Shown: positions 43,344-54,080 of the stretch, one piece after another
Layout: each line of letters starts with the position of its first letter
Position numbering within the stretch: the stretch's first letter is position 1
Source: Septoria linicola
Taxonomy: Eukaryota > Ascomycota > Dothideomycetes > Mycosphaerellales > Mycosphaerellaceae
Assembly (NCBI GenBank): GCA_024114885.1
Contig: CP099420.1
Span: 3,534,001 to 3,598,000, forward strand
Direction of reading: 5' to 3'
DNA: 64,000 nt
Program-made: the position numbers and the translations under genes
The notes under the pieces: generated by a model
What the model saw: only the letters and a program-made list of their open reading frames with translations
The model's database searches: none
What the model was told of the DNA's origin: nothing

Positions 43344-43823
43344 GCTCGATGATGGTTGTGGTGGCGCGGAGCATGCAGAGGTGCCTGAGTGTGGATTGTG
43401 AGGGGCACAGCCCGGCTGGGCAGTGCATTGCTCTACAGCCTTACTCAACCCCGGTCTCTTGCAGCACTTCTGTATCACTTGTGCACTGTACGCCCTCTCT
43501 CTCGATTCGACCGCGCGCATTCATATCTTTGCGAGGCAGGAATACCGATCGTACGCATCACCGTTACCACAGTCCCGCGGGCTTCACGCAGTCGTTGAAC
43601 TCGAGCGTCACAAGTGAACACTACGCTGGGCTCTTTCCAGCAGCGCAGGCGAAGGGTTTACTGGTCAAGTCGGGACGAGGTTAATCCCTCATATTCTCCC
43701 GTGGAAGACTAACATGCGCGTCAAATCGATAAGAGGGCGGCGCCGCCGATCCAGTCGGCCAATAGCAACAGCAAGGCCACCGATACAGAAGTGCCGCACA
43801 TCGCAAATCTTCCAAGGGCAGTC
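43344..43823. other. intergenic spacer
   Basis: Between the F-box gene and the HET relic, both on the plus strand. No gene recognised. Confidence 0.45.
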
Positions 43824-44192
43824 ATGGGTCCAATCGACTCTGAGGCCATAGCGCACGCATACGTGCCAATGAAAGACCCGCAGAAGCAAATTCGACTCCT
43901 GTATTTCCTTCCAGGAGGTGAAAAAGACACACTGCAGTTCGAACTCAGCACATGGTACATCGCCCTTTCACCGGCATATCGCGCGATCTCCTACACCTGG
44001 GGCGAGAACAAGAATCACAAAACGGTGTACATCGGCGGGGAAACCTTGGCGGATTTGGCCAAACGCTCATTATGCACTCTCGCAAATACGGCTACATGCT
44101 CCTGGTGCACCTGTCTGGCCAACCACTTCAGCCGACTCATTTGGGTTCTCCTTACGCGTCGCTGTGATGTGTTTGGCTGCCTGTACATGTAG
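43824..44192 (+). pseudogene. HET-domain gene relic
   Basis: From an ATG at 43824 the frame reads a normal HET-protein beginning: a short leader, IRLLYFLPGGEKDTLQFELS, then the family signature PAYRAISYTWGENKNHKTV and YIGGETLA. The expected continuation NAHYALSQIRLHAPG is encoded about 20 bases later but in another frame, so a frameshift lies near 44055-44072. Downstream of 44120 neither frame shows the usual next HET motif. The open frame ends at 44192 after 122 codons, whereas HET proteins are several hundred residues long. HET domains mediate vegetative incompatibility and cell death in filamentous fungi; this copy seems broken and truncated. A short expressed peptide is possible but would lack most of the domain. 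Confidence 0.72.
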
Positions 44193-46243
44193 TGCAGGAG
44201 CTAGAGATCCTTTGGCAATCTGTGCCGTGTGGGATCGTCGTGCACAAGTAGGCTGCGACGATCATTGAGGGCTGGAGTCCAGCAGTAATGCACACGCGAT
44301 GGAGATGTCAATTGACGGAGTATCGCGTGCTTAGACTCGTTCTTCTGCTGCTCGGATCCATCGCGGAGTGCGTATGTGCGCCATGTTAGCGTTCTCTTGT
44401 CAGGCGTGGTTACCAAATCAGCAACGCGAGTGCCAACACCTTCGATCAAAGACAGCCACTGATTTGAAGAGCCCACTTGCGAACATCGATATATTGTACG
44501 CAGGTAGCTCGTAAAGATGGGGAGGAAAGCTCTCAGAGGATCAAGGGCTGGAGTCGCGAGCTCAGTGACTCCGTGCTGAACACATACAGTAGCTCGATGC
44601 GGTGGTTGTAAAGTGTAGATATTCTGTCTCGACTGTCGGAATAGACATCCTGAACGTCTTAGCGATGCGCCATGGAGGTAGAAACATTCTGAGCATGAGT
44701 TCGCGGTGTGACTGCACGCTCATATCTGCGGGTAAGGTGACGTCGGTTCTTTTGTGCAATCTTCGAACACTGCTTTGCATGAGAACTTCCACGTACTTGC
44801 TTTCTGAGACTGTCTCGCGAATCTACCGCGCCCACCGCCTCGTCAACAAAGCGTCACGACAACCGCTCGAGCTCAGATGATAGGACTCTTCAAGGTCTTC
44901 CCAAGCTGAACTCAGCGTCGATGTCACGGCGCCACCTATATTGTAAGAGAAGAACACGCTCAAGACAAATTTCCATATCTGCTCCTGTCGGCTTTCTACA
45001 TACCACAATGCTGTAGAAGAAGCCGATCATCTCTAGGCCATGTTCGCTAGCTGCGCGCCTTCCAGCTCATCCCATGGCCTCAGCGACGTGCGCTGTCAGT
45101 GACAGCGATCACGGAAGCAATCGCATGGGTCAGCTTTCAGTTTCACCCTTCCCAGCGGTGTCGCGTACCCAAGTCGCATCAGTGGCGGGCTCTTCTTCAA
45201 GCAGACACCCAGTATCGATAGCGACCGGCCAGTTCGGATGTGCGTGAGCCACGTCCTCACCGTTGCGATACCGCTCGGGAGGCTGCCACGAGTTGCTACA
45301 GTTTTGAGCACCGAGACCGCCGTGGGAAGACATGGCTGTCGCCCGCTCAAACGCTGCACGAATCCGATGCGTCCGAGGTTGTGCTGCGGTGCCTGCTGCC
45401 GCATTCGCCGTGGTATGCAGCAGATATCACAGGTCATGAGGTCCAGCTATGCTAACATTGCAATGGTTCACGATGACGCCAAACAGCTGCGAACGTAAGT
45501 GTTCCAAGTTTGCAAGACGTGTTCCTGCGCCTGAAACGTGGGAAGACCCTGTGAGAGGCAGCCAACCTCCTTCCCAGCCTCCTCGGCTGTGGCAGGGCTG
45601 GAAACAGATCGTCACACAGGACGATCATGAAATACATTCCAGACTGTCTTGGTCTCCTGTCCTCCTTCAAGCCTTCGTCCAGACCACTCGTTACACTGCT
45701 TCTCTGTGTTTGCAGAAGGATACATTTAAGAACACGCGTTCGCAGCGCTGTACTGTACAGACCCACATCGTGTCAGGCACGAACTCTCTGGCGGCCCGAG
45801 CCCACAGCTTCATCTCAACACACCGCACCGATAGGCGGGGGCCCTGCTTGATCGACGACGGGACGGACTCGTGGACTGGTCGCAACGATCAGCGACCTCC
45901 ATAAAACTCCCTCAGCTTCAGGAGCGTCGCCGACAGAAACATCACAGACTGCTTGTCGCAGCAAGGCGTCGCAGATAGCAGCCCTCGGACCAGTGATAGC
46001 CCGAGTCAGAGGACCACCAGCTCCGATACACGATCCTGGGCGAGTATATCTCGTCTACAAAGTCTCTCCACGTTCAAGTGGAGCTTCGAAGGGGGTGTCA
46101 GAACAAAAGTGGCTCAGAATTTGCAACCTTTCACGGTCGTAACCTGCGTGTCCCTGGTAAAACACCTTCCAGCATTCGGAAACCACTCCCGTATCGACGA
46201 AACATCCCAGTCTCCCGCAAGGACTGCCTGAGCCCACACCGCC
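44193..46243. other. intergenic, no gene recognised
   Basis: About 2 kb after the HET relic. Open frames are all below 155 codons, overlap each other and match nothing I know; I found no further HET motifs. The last 300 bases form the probable 5' untranslated region and promoter of the coiled-coil gene. Confidence 0.4.
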
Positions 46244-47602
46244 ATGGGTACGCCACGATATCAAGCGCCCGACCCCTTTCAGGAGCGCAATACACATTCA
46301 CAAACTGCATACCACGGAGCTGGAGGCCTAGACTTGACGCCAACGCTGCGCATCGAAAACAATCGCTTTGAGGATGTGCGACTAAACGAGGATCAATCGA
46401 ACACTCCAACACCGACACGCGAGGGACTTGGATCACGGCTTTTGTCTTCCTTGTCGAACGCGCAGCCCGCAGCAGCAGCACTGTCGCGCTCTGGTAGCGT
46501 ACTGCATTTACGAGCAAGGTCGTGGGCGGCAGCATACAATAACAGCACAACACCAGAAAGGTCACCGTCACCGACGAAGGGCAAATTTCTTGATAGTCTG
46601 TTCACGGGAGAGTCTGGGAAAGTGCGACTAGGTGTTCCTACATCGCCAATCAAGGAGAAGGAAGAAGCAGAGTTTGTCATGGAATACCGAGCTGGGTTTA
46701 CAGAGCGGCCTGAAAGGCCGAGATTGCGACAACAGGCGACTGCGAGTACCGTCAACAACACCACCGCGAACAATGGAGCGCGTAAGGCGTCGTGGTTCAC
46801 ACGCAAAGCCAGCTCGCCAGTCGCGCCTGTTGTCAAAGTCGAGGACGAGATGTTAAACCTAAACATCAACACAGCGCTGTTTCCTCATGGACCTGCCGAT
46901 CCACTCTCGCCGCAAGCCTTCAACGACCTCCTGCTCAACGCGACAAACCTCATTCAGCGCATGCAAGCCGCATACAAGGAAAAGGTGGACTACCTCGCAA
47001 GCATACAACCCGAAATCGACGCACAAAAAGAGGAAGTCGAAGAAGCCAACACCCGCTCCGAGCACCTCAAAATGCAACTCGAAGATACGGCACGTCAAGC
47101 CCAAGAACAGCGCGGCGTCAACGAAGAACTCATCATCAAATTGTCCGAAGAAAAGATGAAAGTCCAACAACTCCAAGAAGAACGCGCCAAAACCATCCGT
47201 CTCGTCCGCCAGGACACAGAGTCCGCATCAGCAGACGAGGATCTTGATCGCAATAGCACCCACAAACGCAACTCCCGCGGCAGCGCATCAGACTCTGGCT
47301 TCGAATCCGACGCCGATACAGCATCGATCCTCAGCAGCGGCATCGAAACTCCCACATCCCAACACACGCCTCGATTCGCCCTCAACCAAAAAGACCTCCA
47401 CCCGATAGACATGCGGTACGTTCCCTCGCGAGGCAGTGCCTTGTCGCAACAATCCACCGCATTCTCGAGAAATGAAGGTGTCGCGTGGGCGACAGTTGAG
47501 AAGTTGAGGAATGAGAATTTGGATCTAAAGGCGCAGATGGAGGATATGCAGAGGAGTTTTGATGGGGTGTTGGATTTTGTGGATCAGATCCGGGATTCGT
47601 GA
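46244..47602 (+). CDS. coiled-coil protein, unknown function
   Basis: Single exon, 452 aa, with a start in CGCCATGG context. The first 200 residues are Ser/Pro/Arg-rich, with SPSPTKGKFLDSLFTGESGK and SWFTRKASSP. A domain-like stretch PQAFNDLLLNATNLIQRMQA begins a long coiled coil (about residues 225-325; for example EEVEEANTRSEHLKMQLEDT). A second Ser/Asp-rich linker (SGFESDADTASILSSG) follows, and a final short coiled coil (VEKLRNENLDLKAQMEDMQR) ends at FVDQIRDS. It looks like a cytoskeleton- or polarity-associated scaffold, but that is inference from architecture only. The 3' end is G-rich on the sense strand (24 G, 4 C in 47521-47580), the middle C-rich. Confidence 0.8.
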   Translation: MGTPRYQAPDPFQERNTHSQTAYHGAGGLDLTPTLRIENNRFEDVRLNEDQSNTPTPTREGLGSRLLSSLSNAQPAAAALSRSGSVLHLRARSWAAAYNNSTTPERSPSPTKGKFLDSLFTGESGKVRLGVPTSPIKEKEEAEFVMEYRAGFTERPERPRLRQQATASTVNNTTANNGARKASWFTRKASSPVAPVVKVEDEMLNLNINTALFPHGPADPLSPQAFNDLLLNATNLIQRMQAAYKEKVDYLASIQPEIDAQKEEVEEANTRSEHLKMQLEDTARQAQEQRGVNEELIIKLSEEKMKVQQLQEERAKTIRLVRQDTESASADEDLDRNSTHKRNSRGSASDSGFESDADTASILSSGIETPTSQHTPRFALNQKDLHPIDMRYVPSRGSALSQQSTAFSRNEGVAWATVEKLRNENLDLKAQMEDMQRSFDGVLDFVDQIRDS

Positions 47603-47938
47603 GTGCGATTCTCTGATGGGAAGAAAGGCGGAGCTGGACTCTGCCTTTTGTCTGTTGCCTTTTGATGTATATGCGAATGTGGAGATGCTCGGAAGAGATC
47701 GAACCCAAATCTTGAATGGAGAAGTCAAGACATTTTGACTCGAGATTACGATACCCGCACGAACGGCAACGCGATGCGATGGTTTGAGGTTATTTTTGCA
47801 GAGAGCGGTATAGATTTGGCTTCTCCCCAATCCCGAGCGATGGACTGCATATCATTCACATTCTATCAAAATCAAAACATACTCCCATTCCGCCAGACCT
47901 TCCAGCGATTGAGGTTACTGCTCAAAAAGACCATCTCG
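47603..47938. other. convergent intergenic spacer
   Basis: Between the 3' ends of the coiled-coil gene (+) and the membrane protein gene (-). No gene seen. Confidence 0.5.
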
Positions 47939-49747
47939 CTAAGTCCACGCTATGTGCTCTTTTACATCATTCCTGCATCTCTTGTAGAGTGCTTCATGCA
48001 TTTGATCGCCTAGATCTCTCATAACGTCTTCTGAGAATGTATCTGGATCTCCCGGCACATTGTTTGAATGATCGACGACTTCCCAATCCTCACTGGGCTC
48101 CACAATATCCCAGTCGTCCTGCTCAACCTGATGAGGTTGAGCGACCTGCGGAACAGAAGCTCGAGACCGCAGCACATCGCTAGCGTTTCCAACGCAAGTT
48201 CTGACTGGCGATGGCTGTGAGCGCAGAGGTTGAGGAATTGGCCTTGGTCTGGACGGCCTAGATCCCACCAATGCTCTGAACTTCCGCGTGCGTTCGTATT
48301 GTCCTTCTCCATATCTCGCTACCCTTGATACAGCATCCTCCGCCTGTACCCGATTACTACTGGGTTCCTTCTGGCAAGAGATTATGGGTATTGCTGATGG
48401 ATCACCGATCATAGAGCCGCTGCTTGCAGTACAGTTCTCGTTTTCCCTCCTTTTCGGATGAGCCTCTTCTGTTGTGGAAGGCCGAAGAGTTATCTCTGAG
48501 CTTTTCTCTAGCGCTTCCAGCCACTTCTTGATGAACGGCCTGTGGTCACATATCGCTGAATCATAAGCTGTATGGGCCGCCCGCGCTTGTGATCTGAGCG
48601 TCCCTTCAGACAGGGTAGCGGTTGCCGCAGCCGAATCGGTCTGCTTCGCTAGCTCATGTAGATAGTCCTTCAGGAATGGTTTGAGGTCCTGATGTGTTGC
48701 TTGAGAGGTCACGATGTCCGGCGCCACTGCGACAACAGGTCGTGCTTCGTCGATGGTGGCCGATACACTAGCGGGTGCAATAGATTTCGATGGTGACGAT
48801 GGCAGTGCAACTACCAAGGCACAGCACAGCAGCATTACCACTCCTTCTGCATTGAGGCAGTAGTAGAGCTTAGAGAGAAGATACCCGCACGCGGTGGGTT
48901 TCCTGTCCCACCAGGACCAGGCGACGTCCGAGAGCAGAATATGGCAGCAGATTGAAGACGCTGATGGACGAGCGAAGGGTATCTTTGCGCGTGGAACCTT
49001 GGCCTCGCCATTCTGGGCCGTGTTGTTTGACACGGCTCCGCCGTTTTCGTTAGGACCGATCATAAAATGCGCGGTCTCCAAGAAGCGGCAGACAAGACGC
49101 ATCAGCGCCGATATCATACAGACATCCTGGTCCGATGCCACGCAGTTCTTTCCCATCCCAAGATTGAGGTTGAGTGCAATGAGCGTTATGCACTTCTTGC
49201 GGATGTTTGGGTCGGCAGCATACTCCTTGAGCTTCCGACATGTTTTCAACGACAAAGCGCAGATGCACTTTGTCGCCTTCCAAGCCGCCACCCTGCTCCA
49301 TGCTACTATTGCCCGTACTGGTGCGAGTACTCGGGCCCAGACTCGCGCGATGTCATCGCCTTCTTCCAGTGGCCAAGGACAAATCAGGCTTGCAACGCTG
49401 AGAAAATGAAGTGTCAGGACCGTCCACGTTGAAGCAGTCTTCTCTACTTCGAGATGCACAGAAGTGAATACCATGCAACACAGTGCGCCGACAAAAGCCC
49501 AAAGCCAATCGCCATTCTTCCAGGTAGGTTGTAGATCTTCAATGATAGCCTCCTGTGTTTCCACAAACTCCTCGTGCAAATCATGTCTTCCACTGACAAG
49601 AGCTTGGAGTTTTGAGCGTTCGATCGTGTCGCGTATTTCGCGCTCTGTATATCCCAAGCGCAGGCTGACCGCCGAATAGGCTCGTAAAGCAGTGAATACG
49701 GCAAGGCCTGAAGGGTATATGATCAGAAGCAATGTTGTTAGAGCCAT
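47939..49747 (-). CDS. large unrecognised membrane protein
   Basis: Single exon, 602 aa from the first ATG at 49747 (MALTTLLLIIYPSGLAVFTA); the frame is open to 49879 without another ATG. The N-terminal segment is a membrane helix or signal anchor. Two more hydrophobic stretches (LWAFVGALCCMVFTSV near 78-95 and WTVLTLHFLSVASLICPW near 106-123) follow. A fourth lies near residue 300 (GVVMLLCCALVVALP). The region between is helical and charged, and the C-terminal 280 residues are Ser/Pro/Glu-rich and probably disordered, with the acidic motif DDWDIVEPSEDWEVVD. I do not recognise the family. It is probably lineage-restricted, as judged by the disorder and absence of known motifs. A similar size and plan is seen in the 705-residue protein 2 kb away. 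Confidence 0.6.
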   Translation of the reverse strand: MALTTLLLIIYPSGLAVFTALRAYSAVSLRLGYTEREIRDTIERSKLQALVSGRHDLHEEFVETQEAIIEDLQPTWKNGDWLWAFVGALCCMVFTSVHLEVEKTASTWTVLTLHFLSVASLICPWPLEEGDDIARVWARVLAPVRAIVAWSRVAAWKATKCICALSLKTCRKLKEYAADPNIRKKCITLIALNLNLGMGKNCVASDQDVCMISALMRLVCRFLETAHFMIGPNENGGAVSNNTAQNGEAKVPRAKIPFARPSASSICCHILLSDVAWSWWDRKPTACGYLLSKLYYCLNAEGVVMLLCCALVVALPSSPSKSIAPASVSATIDEARPVVAVAPDIVTSQATHQDLKPFLKDYLHELAKQTDSAAATATLSEGTLRSQARAAHTAYDSAICDHRPFIKKWLEALEKSSEITLRPSTTEEAHPKRRENENCTASSGSMIGDPSAIPIISCQKEPSSNRVQAEDAVSRVARYGEGQYERTRKFRALVGSRPSRPRPIPQPLRSQPSPVRTCVGNASDVLRSRASVPQVAQPHQVEQDDWDIVEPSEDWEVVDHSNNVPGDPDTFSEDVMRDLGDQMHEALYKRCRNDVKEHIAWT

Positions 49748-50917
49748 GATGAAGGATATGTTAGTGAATTTGTTCTGCGAGCGTAAAAGATTTCCGGTGT
49801 TGTGAATTATGTACTGACGAAATGTGCGGACACGTGTGCCTCGATGTGAGATAGGTGGTATGTGTGGCTCAAGAGGCAAGTGCCACGTGCAAAGCTGTAG
49901 TTTGCGGCAGGCAGCAGTGAGGCTTCAGCCTGACCAAGAATGAAACTTGTCATCGCGGCAACTTAGGTGCAAGAGTCGAAGCTGCCGTCACGAGCCATGG
50001 AACTGACGAAGACCGCCATCGTCTCGGTCGAATAATCTGGCCATGCTGATCGTGTACCAGAAACCTTGTGGACTCCAGCCGTCCTTGTGCCCACCCACCT
50101 TGCTCGTCGACCATGCCCAGCATGGTGAGCTGCAATAGCAAAGTCGTACAATAGCGACACACATACATTGAGCTCTTTACTGGTCAACCTCGCGGTCTCA
50201 GAGACAATCCAAGCCTTCATTACAGCACTGGAACTCGCCATTTGTACCAACAAGACAGCCTGGACAATGCTCACATTACTCGTGTCAAGTACTGCGACGA
50301 GCTAATTGCTGGATGCTTATCAGGCTCATCGAACAGAACGAGGATTGTGGGACTCATATTTCGAGGCTTGTCGCACTGTGGAGGAGTCAAGAGCAAAAGA
50401 AACAGCCAAGGACGCCGAAGCACTCAAGGTCTCCAAAGCAACGGCATCGACGACACAGCCGGTTTCAACAAGACCATATCATCCCGGCCGACAACCCATT
50501 ACGGAGCAACCATCGCAGGTTCGCACCCAAACTTCAACTTCAGAGCCTGACGAAACCCGATAAGGTCACTTACGTGAATTCGCGCGATTTTGGTCGCATT
50601 CAGTGACACATTTAGAAAGAAAACCTTGGAGGAAGCGAATATGATCTCTACTCTGTTGATAGCAACCTTCTGCGCGATCTGGGTTTCAATTTACGGCAGA
50701 TGCCAGAACAATTTCCAGAGTCGAGCCCGCGTGTGACCAGAGAAAAGTCTCCCTGCTGATCTCGCACAGTGATCGAAGGTTTTCCGGTCCCATGTCTCTC
50801 CTTGAAGGAAATGCCGCAGTAGTCCAGCCTTTTGAATGCCACCTGGTGCCCTCCCCGTGCTGCAACCTAGGCTGAAGCATCTGAGGATTTGCAGCGGATC
50901 GTGCTAAAGATCTCGTA
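49748..50917. other. intergenic, small candidate ORFs
   Basis: No recognised gene. Two short frames look slightly protein-like. One on the minus strand (50241-49963) starts MASSSAVMKAWIVSETARLT. One on the plus strand (about 50306-50563) contains RTERGLWDSYFEACRTVEES and KETAKDAEALKVSKATAS. Neither has family resemblance, so I leave them unnamed. Confidence 0.35.
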
Positions 50918-51362
50918 ATGTCACAGACGAGTGACTCGATAAGCACAACTCGTCTGGGTCTACTATGGGGGTTTGGCACAGCCTCGGTCGCGCACATCGG
51001 TGGCATTTACATCGCTTCCAGAGCATACGACATCTTGCTCAGGAAGCTACTGCCGCAGACAGAAGAAGACAAGCCAGCATCGAATGGAGATCCCATTGCA
51101 GCCCGGTGCAGCTTCTTTAGCGATCGCAGCTCACCTCATGCTGAGATATCCTTGCTTCGAATGCATCTATGGCTGGCGCGCCATGGATCAAAGCAGCTGG
51201 AAAAAGAACCTCTACGTCACAAGCACGATCATAATGCCGGTCGTGGCTCTCTTGGCTGGCAAGTATCTCATGCTTGCGGAAGACCATATTCCTGGGCCTG
51301 CGATCGCGTTGATGCCATTGCTACGACTGGGCAGATCTGGTCGGAATTCGAGGCGTCGATAG
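50918..51362 (+). pseudogene. disrupted three-helix membrane ORF
   Basis: From an ATG at 50918 one frame encodes a membrane segment (LGLLWGFGTASVAHIGGIYI) and continues to about 51100. The next two membrane segments (AASLAIAAHLMLRYPCFECI and YVTSTIIMPVVALLAGKYLM) are in another frame, which stays open to 51362. Three regular hydrophobic segments split between two overlapping frames suggest one former gene with a frameshift near 51090-51110, where I see no intron signals. Neither part resembles a family I know. It could also be a sequencing error or two chance frames. It lies between two larger unrecognised membrane proteins. Confidence 0.4.
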
Positions 51363-51962
51363 TAGACCGATGCACGGAGATCTCAAATGTGAGATTTCTG
51401 GAGAAGCGCACCATGTGTCGGAGGAGGGAGTCATACGGCTCAGGATGAGTCGTTACTCACATGGCGAAGACTAGCGAGCTGATGGTAGCGTCACAAACAC
51501 AACTCTTCAATAGCTCTTGCGTGGGGTCCGAGTGTTCCGTCGTAGGACAGACGACCAGTGATTCTGTCCAGCTTGAAGGCCACTTGGCCATGATAGGGTT
51601 TTGCAAGCTGCGGATTCCAAAGCCACGACTCCACCAGAGTATTGGAAGTTCTACGGTACCACATCTCCCTTTGAGGGTCGTTGCGAACTGTACTTCGGCA
51701 CATGTCCACTCTGCGGTTTTTGATTTCGTAGACCTAGAGACGAGAAGTATTGCCAGGGATCGGGTGCCCATGCTACCACAATAGGCAAGCTGCGGAAAGT
51801 AAAGAGGTTGGCAGAAGTCTCTCGAGCCCGTGTGATCGTACAAGCTCTTCTCTGCACGGGCGCAGGTTTCCGATGCTCTGTGTCATCTTCGCTAGAACGT
51901 CTTCCCGCTCCTCGCAAGATCTTCAGATTCCTCACAGCTCTACCCTCCAACAGAGACCAGGC
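51363..51962. other. intergenic, upstream of the 705-residue gene
   Basis: Contains open frames on both strands (for example 51457-51843, -) without family resemblance. The plus frame of the downstream gene is open back to 51750, so its real start may lie within this stretch. Confidence 0.4.
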
Positions 51963-54080
51963 ATGTCTCATTACGAATGTGTTACCTTGTCACCGCGAAT
52001 GCTGGAGGACCGTTACCAGCTTCCACTGTACAGCACTCGCTATGCGCCTGGCCTCCTTTGGTCAACGACCGAAGATCTAGGGTGCTTATTTCTGGCATTC
52101 CACAGTTATGGTTGCGTCAGCCGCCTTCTGATGCGGCCATGTAGCACTGAAAGTACCTTCCTGACACTTCGAGGACACTTGAACCGAGACTATGCTTGGC
52201 GGCTCCTGCAGATCGGCGCGACGATCACTCATGGCTTTCTGAGGTTCTACGTTGATTATGGCAGCGCTCACTGGATGGACTGCAACATGTATTGCGCGCG
52301 CGTTGGGGTGCCGCCAGCCACATGGCAGCAGCACCGCTTCATTGCTATCCGCATCGGCACGGTACTTGTGGGGTTTCTCGTTGTTAAGCATGCGAGCAAC
52401 ATTATACGGATCGTGCTCGATAAGACAGCCGAGCTTGCTGCAAGATTTGGTAGCAGGATGATTGGCTTCTTCGTCAACGCGAGGACGCAAGTTCAGGCTT
52501 GGCAACAGGAGCGCTCAACCGAAGCGGACAAGGAACGTGAGTTCAAGCAGCTCCAGCTCCAGTGGGAAGTGGACCAGCTCGAAGCGAAGCGAGATCAGCT
52601 GAGCCGAGAGATCTCTGCACTGGAGCAGAAGCAGGCAGAGTGCGTTGAGAAGCCTGATGAACAAGTGGCCGCGAAGCACTCAGAACAGAAGATCCCAGCT
52701 GTCGAGAGTCGTGTATCTCGATGCGTGGAAACTGCCTCAAGCAGCCAGGATCAGAAGCGGAAGTGTATCCCGGAGGTTGTGCCAAGACCTGAAGCTCCAG
52801 CGAGTGTAGTTAGGGCAGCACAAAGCGCGGGAGCAGTTGCCCCAGCGTCTGCCTCAGCAGATTCACAGAATAAACAGACAGGCAAATCGGTCGCCACGTC
52901 AAGCGATGTACCAGCAGCAGGAGAGATGGACTGGGAGACGACCGACGCCAAAGCCATACTAGCAGCGTCTCCAGCGGCATCGTCATCGACTGAACATGCA
53001 GAGAAACCCGCTCGCCGCAGTATGTCCACACGATCATCACCTTCCGGACAGATAGAGCTCTCGGCCGTGAAGGAGACACCGTATTCCACAGCAGCGAAAG
53101 CGCAAGCACGGAGCAAAGGTATCTCGAGCGCCGATCAGCCGGCAGCGAAGGCTCGAGTAGCAGGTCCAGAAACTACCCAGCAGGAGCGACCTGCACTCCA
53201 TCCCTTCTTCGAATCTATCCTCGCTGCATCATACACTCCGGACCTTGGCAGTTACGGATCTTTCCATCCCGAAGAAGATGCGTCTCGCCAAGAGGAAGAA
53301 TCTCGCAAAGAGCCAGCCTCCCGCAAGGCGGAAGAATCTCTCCGCGAAGAGAAGGCTCAACGCCAGAAGTATCTTGAATGGCAGTATGAGAGACTTTCCC
53401 AGCAACAAGATGCTCAAAGCTCGTCCAGGTTTGGAACCAGAGCTCTACGTCCCGCTCGTGGGGATACTGCCTGGCAAACCTCCGGCCCGCAAGGTAGTCA
53501 CACTTCGACTGGCCGCGAAAAACTCTTTCCATACACAGAAAGCTCAGAAGAGCTTCAGCAAGCCCGCCATGAATTCCGCCAGCGGGGACGCGATCGACTC
53601 AGACAGCTAGCACGTCTTCGGCGGAGCGCACAACGGCAAGCTGCGGAAGCTCGACAGCGGGCACAAGCTCTGGCGGAGCCCTTCGATACGCAGGCTTCTT
53701 CTGCTCATCAACAGCAGTCATCCATCCCTTCTGTTCATCCGACTCATCATTCATACGATCCATCATCTTACTACTTCTCCTATGGCGACCAGCAGCCGCA
53801 CCAGACTTTTCATACCAAAGCATCCGAGTCCACGGTGCATCCGTGGACTGAGCACCAATCTGCATCACCCAGTCAGCCGGTAGAGTCATATTCGCACGTG
53901 CGGTTCGTTGGACTTCGAGATCAGTACGATGATTACGACCCAGACGAATATGGTAATGTGTTGGGTCGCTGGAGCAGCAGCGGAGAAGAGGTCGTGAAGG
54001 GCCAGGGAGATGGAGAGGTATCGTGGGCGAGTTCGTACAAAGAATCTGATGAGGACGATGATGATGATGATGATGTATAG
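51963..54080 (+). CDS. large unrecognised protein with membrane segment and disordered tail
   Basis: Single exon, 705 aa from an ATG at 51963 (MSHYECVTLSPRMLEDRYQL); earlier and later ATGs are possible. A probable membrane helix lies near residues 132-158 (FIAIRIGTVLVGFLVVKHAS). A charged coiled coil follows (about 190-235, QLEAKRDQLSREISALEQKQ). A long Ala/Ser/Gln/Glu-rich disordered region with further helical segments comes next (EEESRKEPASRKAEESLREE; QRQAAEARQRAQALAE). The C-terminus has repeated Tyr/Asp (DQYDDYDPDEYGNVLGRW) and a run of eight acidic codons made of a GAT microsatellite. I recognise no family and offer no function. Its order of parts, with a membrane segment first and then a long disordered tail, resembles the 602-residue protein. 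Confidence 0.6.
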   Translation: MSHYECVTLSPRMLEDRYQLPLYSTRYAPGLLWSTTEDLGCLFLAFHSYGCVSRLLMRPCSTESTFLTLRGHLNRDYAWRLLQIGATITHGFLRFYVDYGSAHWMDCNMYCARVGVPPATWQQHRFIAIRIGTVLVGFLVVKHASNIIRIVLDKTAELAARFGSRMIGFFVNARTQVQAWQQERSTEADKEREFKQLQLQWEVDQLEAKRDQLSREISALEQKQAECVEKPDEQVAAKHSEQKIPAVESRVSRCVETASSSQDQKRKCIPEVVPRPEAPASVVRAAQSAGAVAPASASADSQNKQTGKSVATSSDVPAAGEMDWETTDAKAILAASPAASSSTEHAEKPARRSMSTRSSPSGQIELSAVKETPYSTAAKAQARSKGISSADQPAAKARVAGPETTQQERPALHPFFESILAASYTPDLGSYGSFHPEEDASRQEEESRKEPASRKAEESLREEKAQRQKYLEWQYERLSQQQDAQSSSRFGTRALRPARGDTAWQTSGPQGSHTSTGREKLFPYTESSEELQQARHEFRQRGRDRLRQLARLRRSAQRQAAEARQRAQALAEPFDTQASSAHQQQSSIPSVHPTHHSYDPSSYYFSYGDQQPHQTFHTKASESTVHPWTEHQSASPSQPVESYSHVRFVGLRDQYDDYDPDEYGNVLGRWSSSGEEVVKGQGDGEVSWASSYKESDEDDDDDDDV
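54052..54074. repeat. GAT/GAC microsatellite in coding sequence
   Basis: About eight GAT or GAC trinucleotides just before the stop codon of the 705-residue gene encode its terminal aspartate run. Length variation here would change only the acidic tail. Confidence 0.8.
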
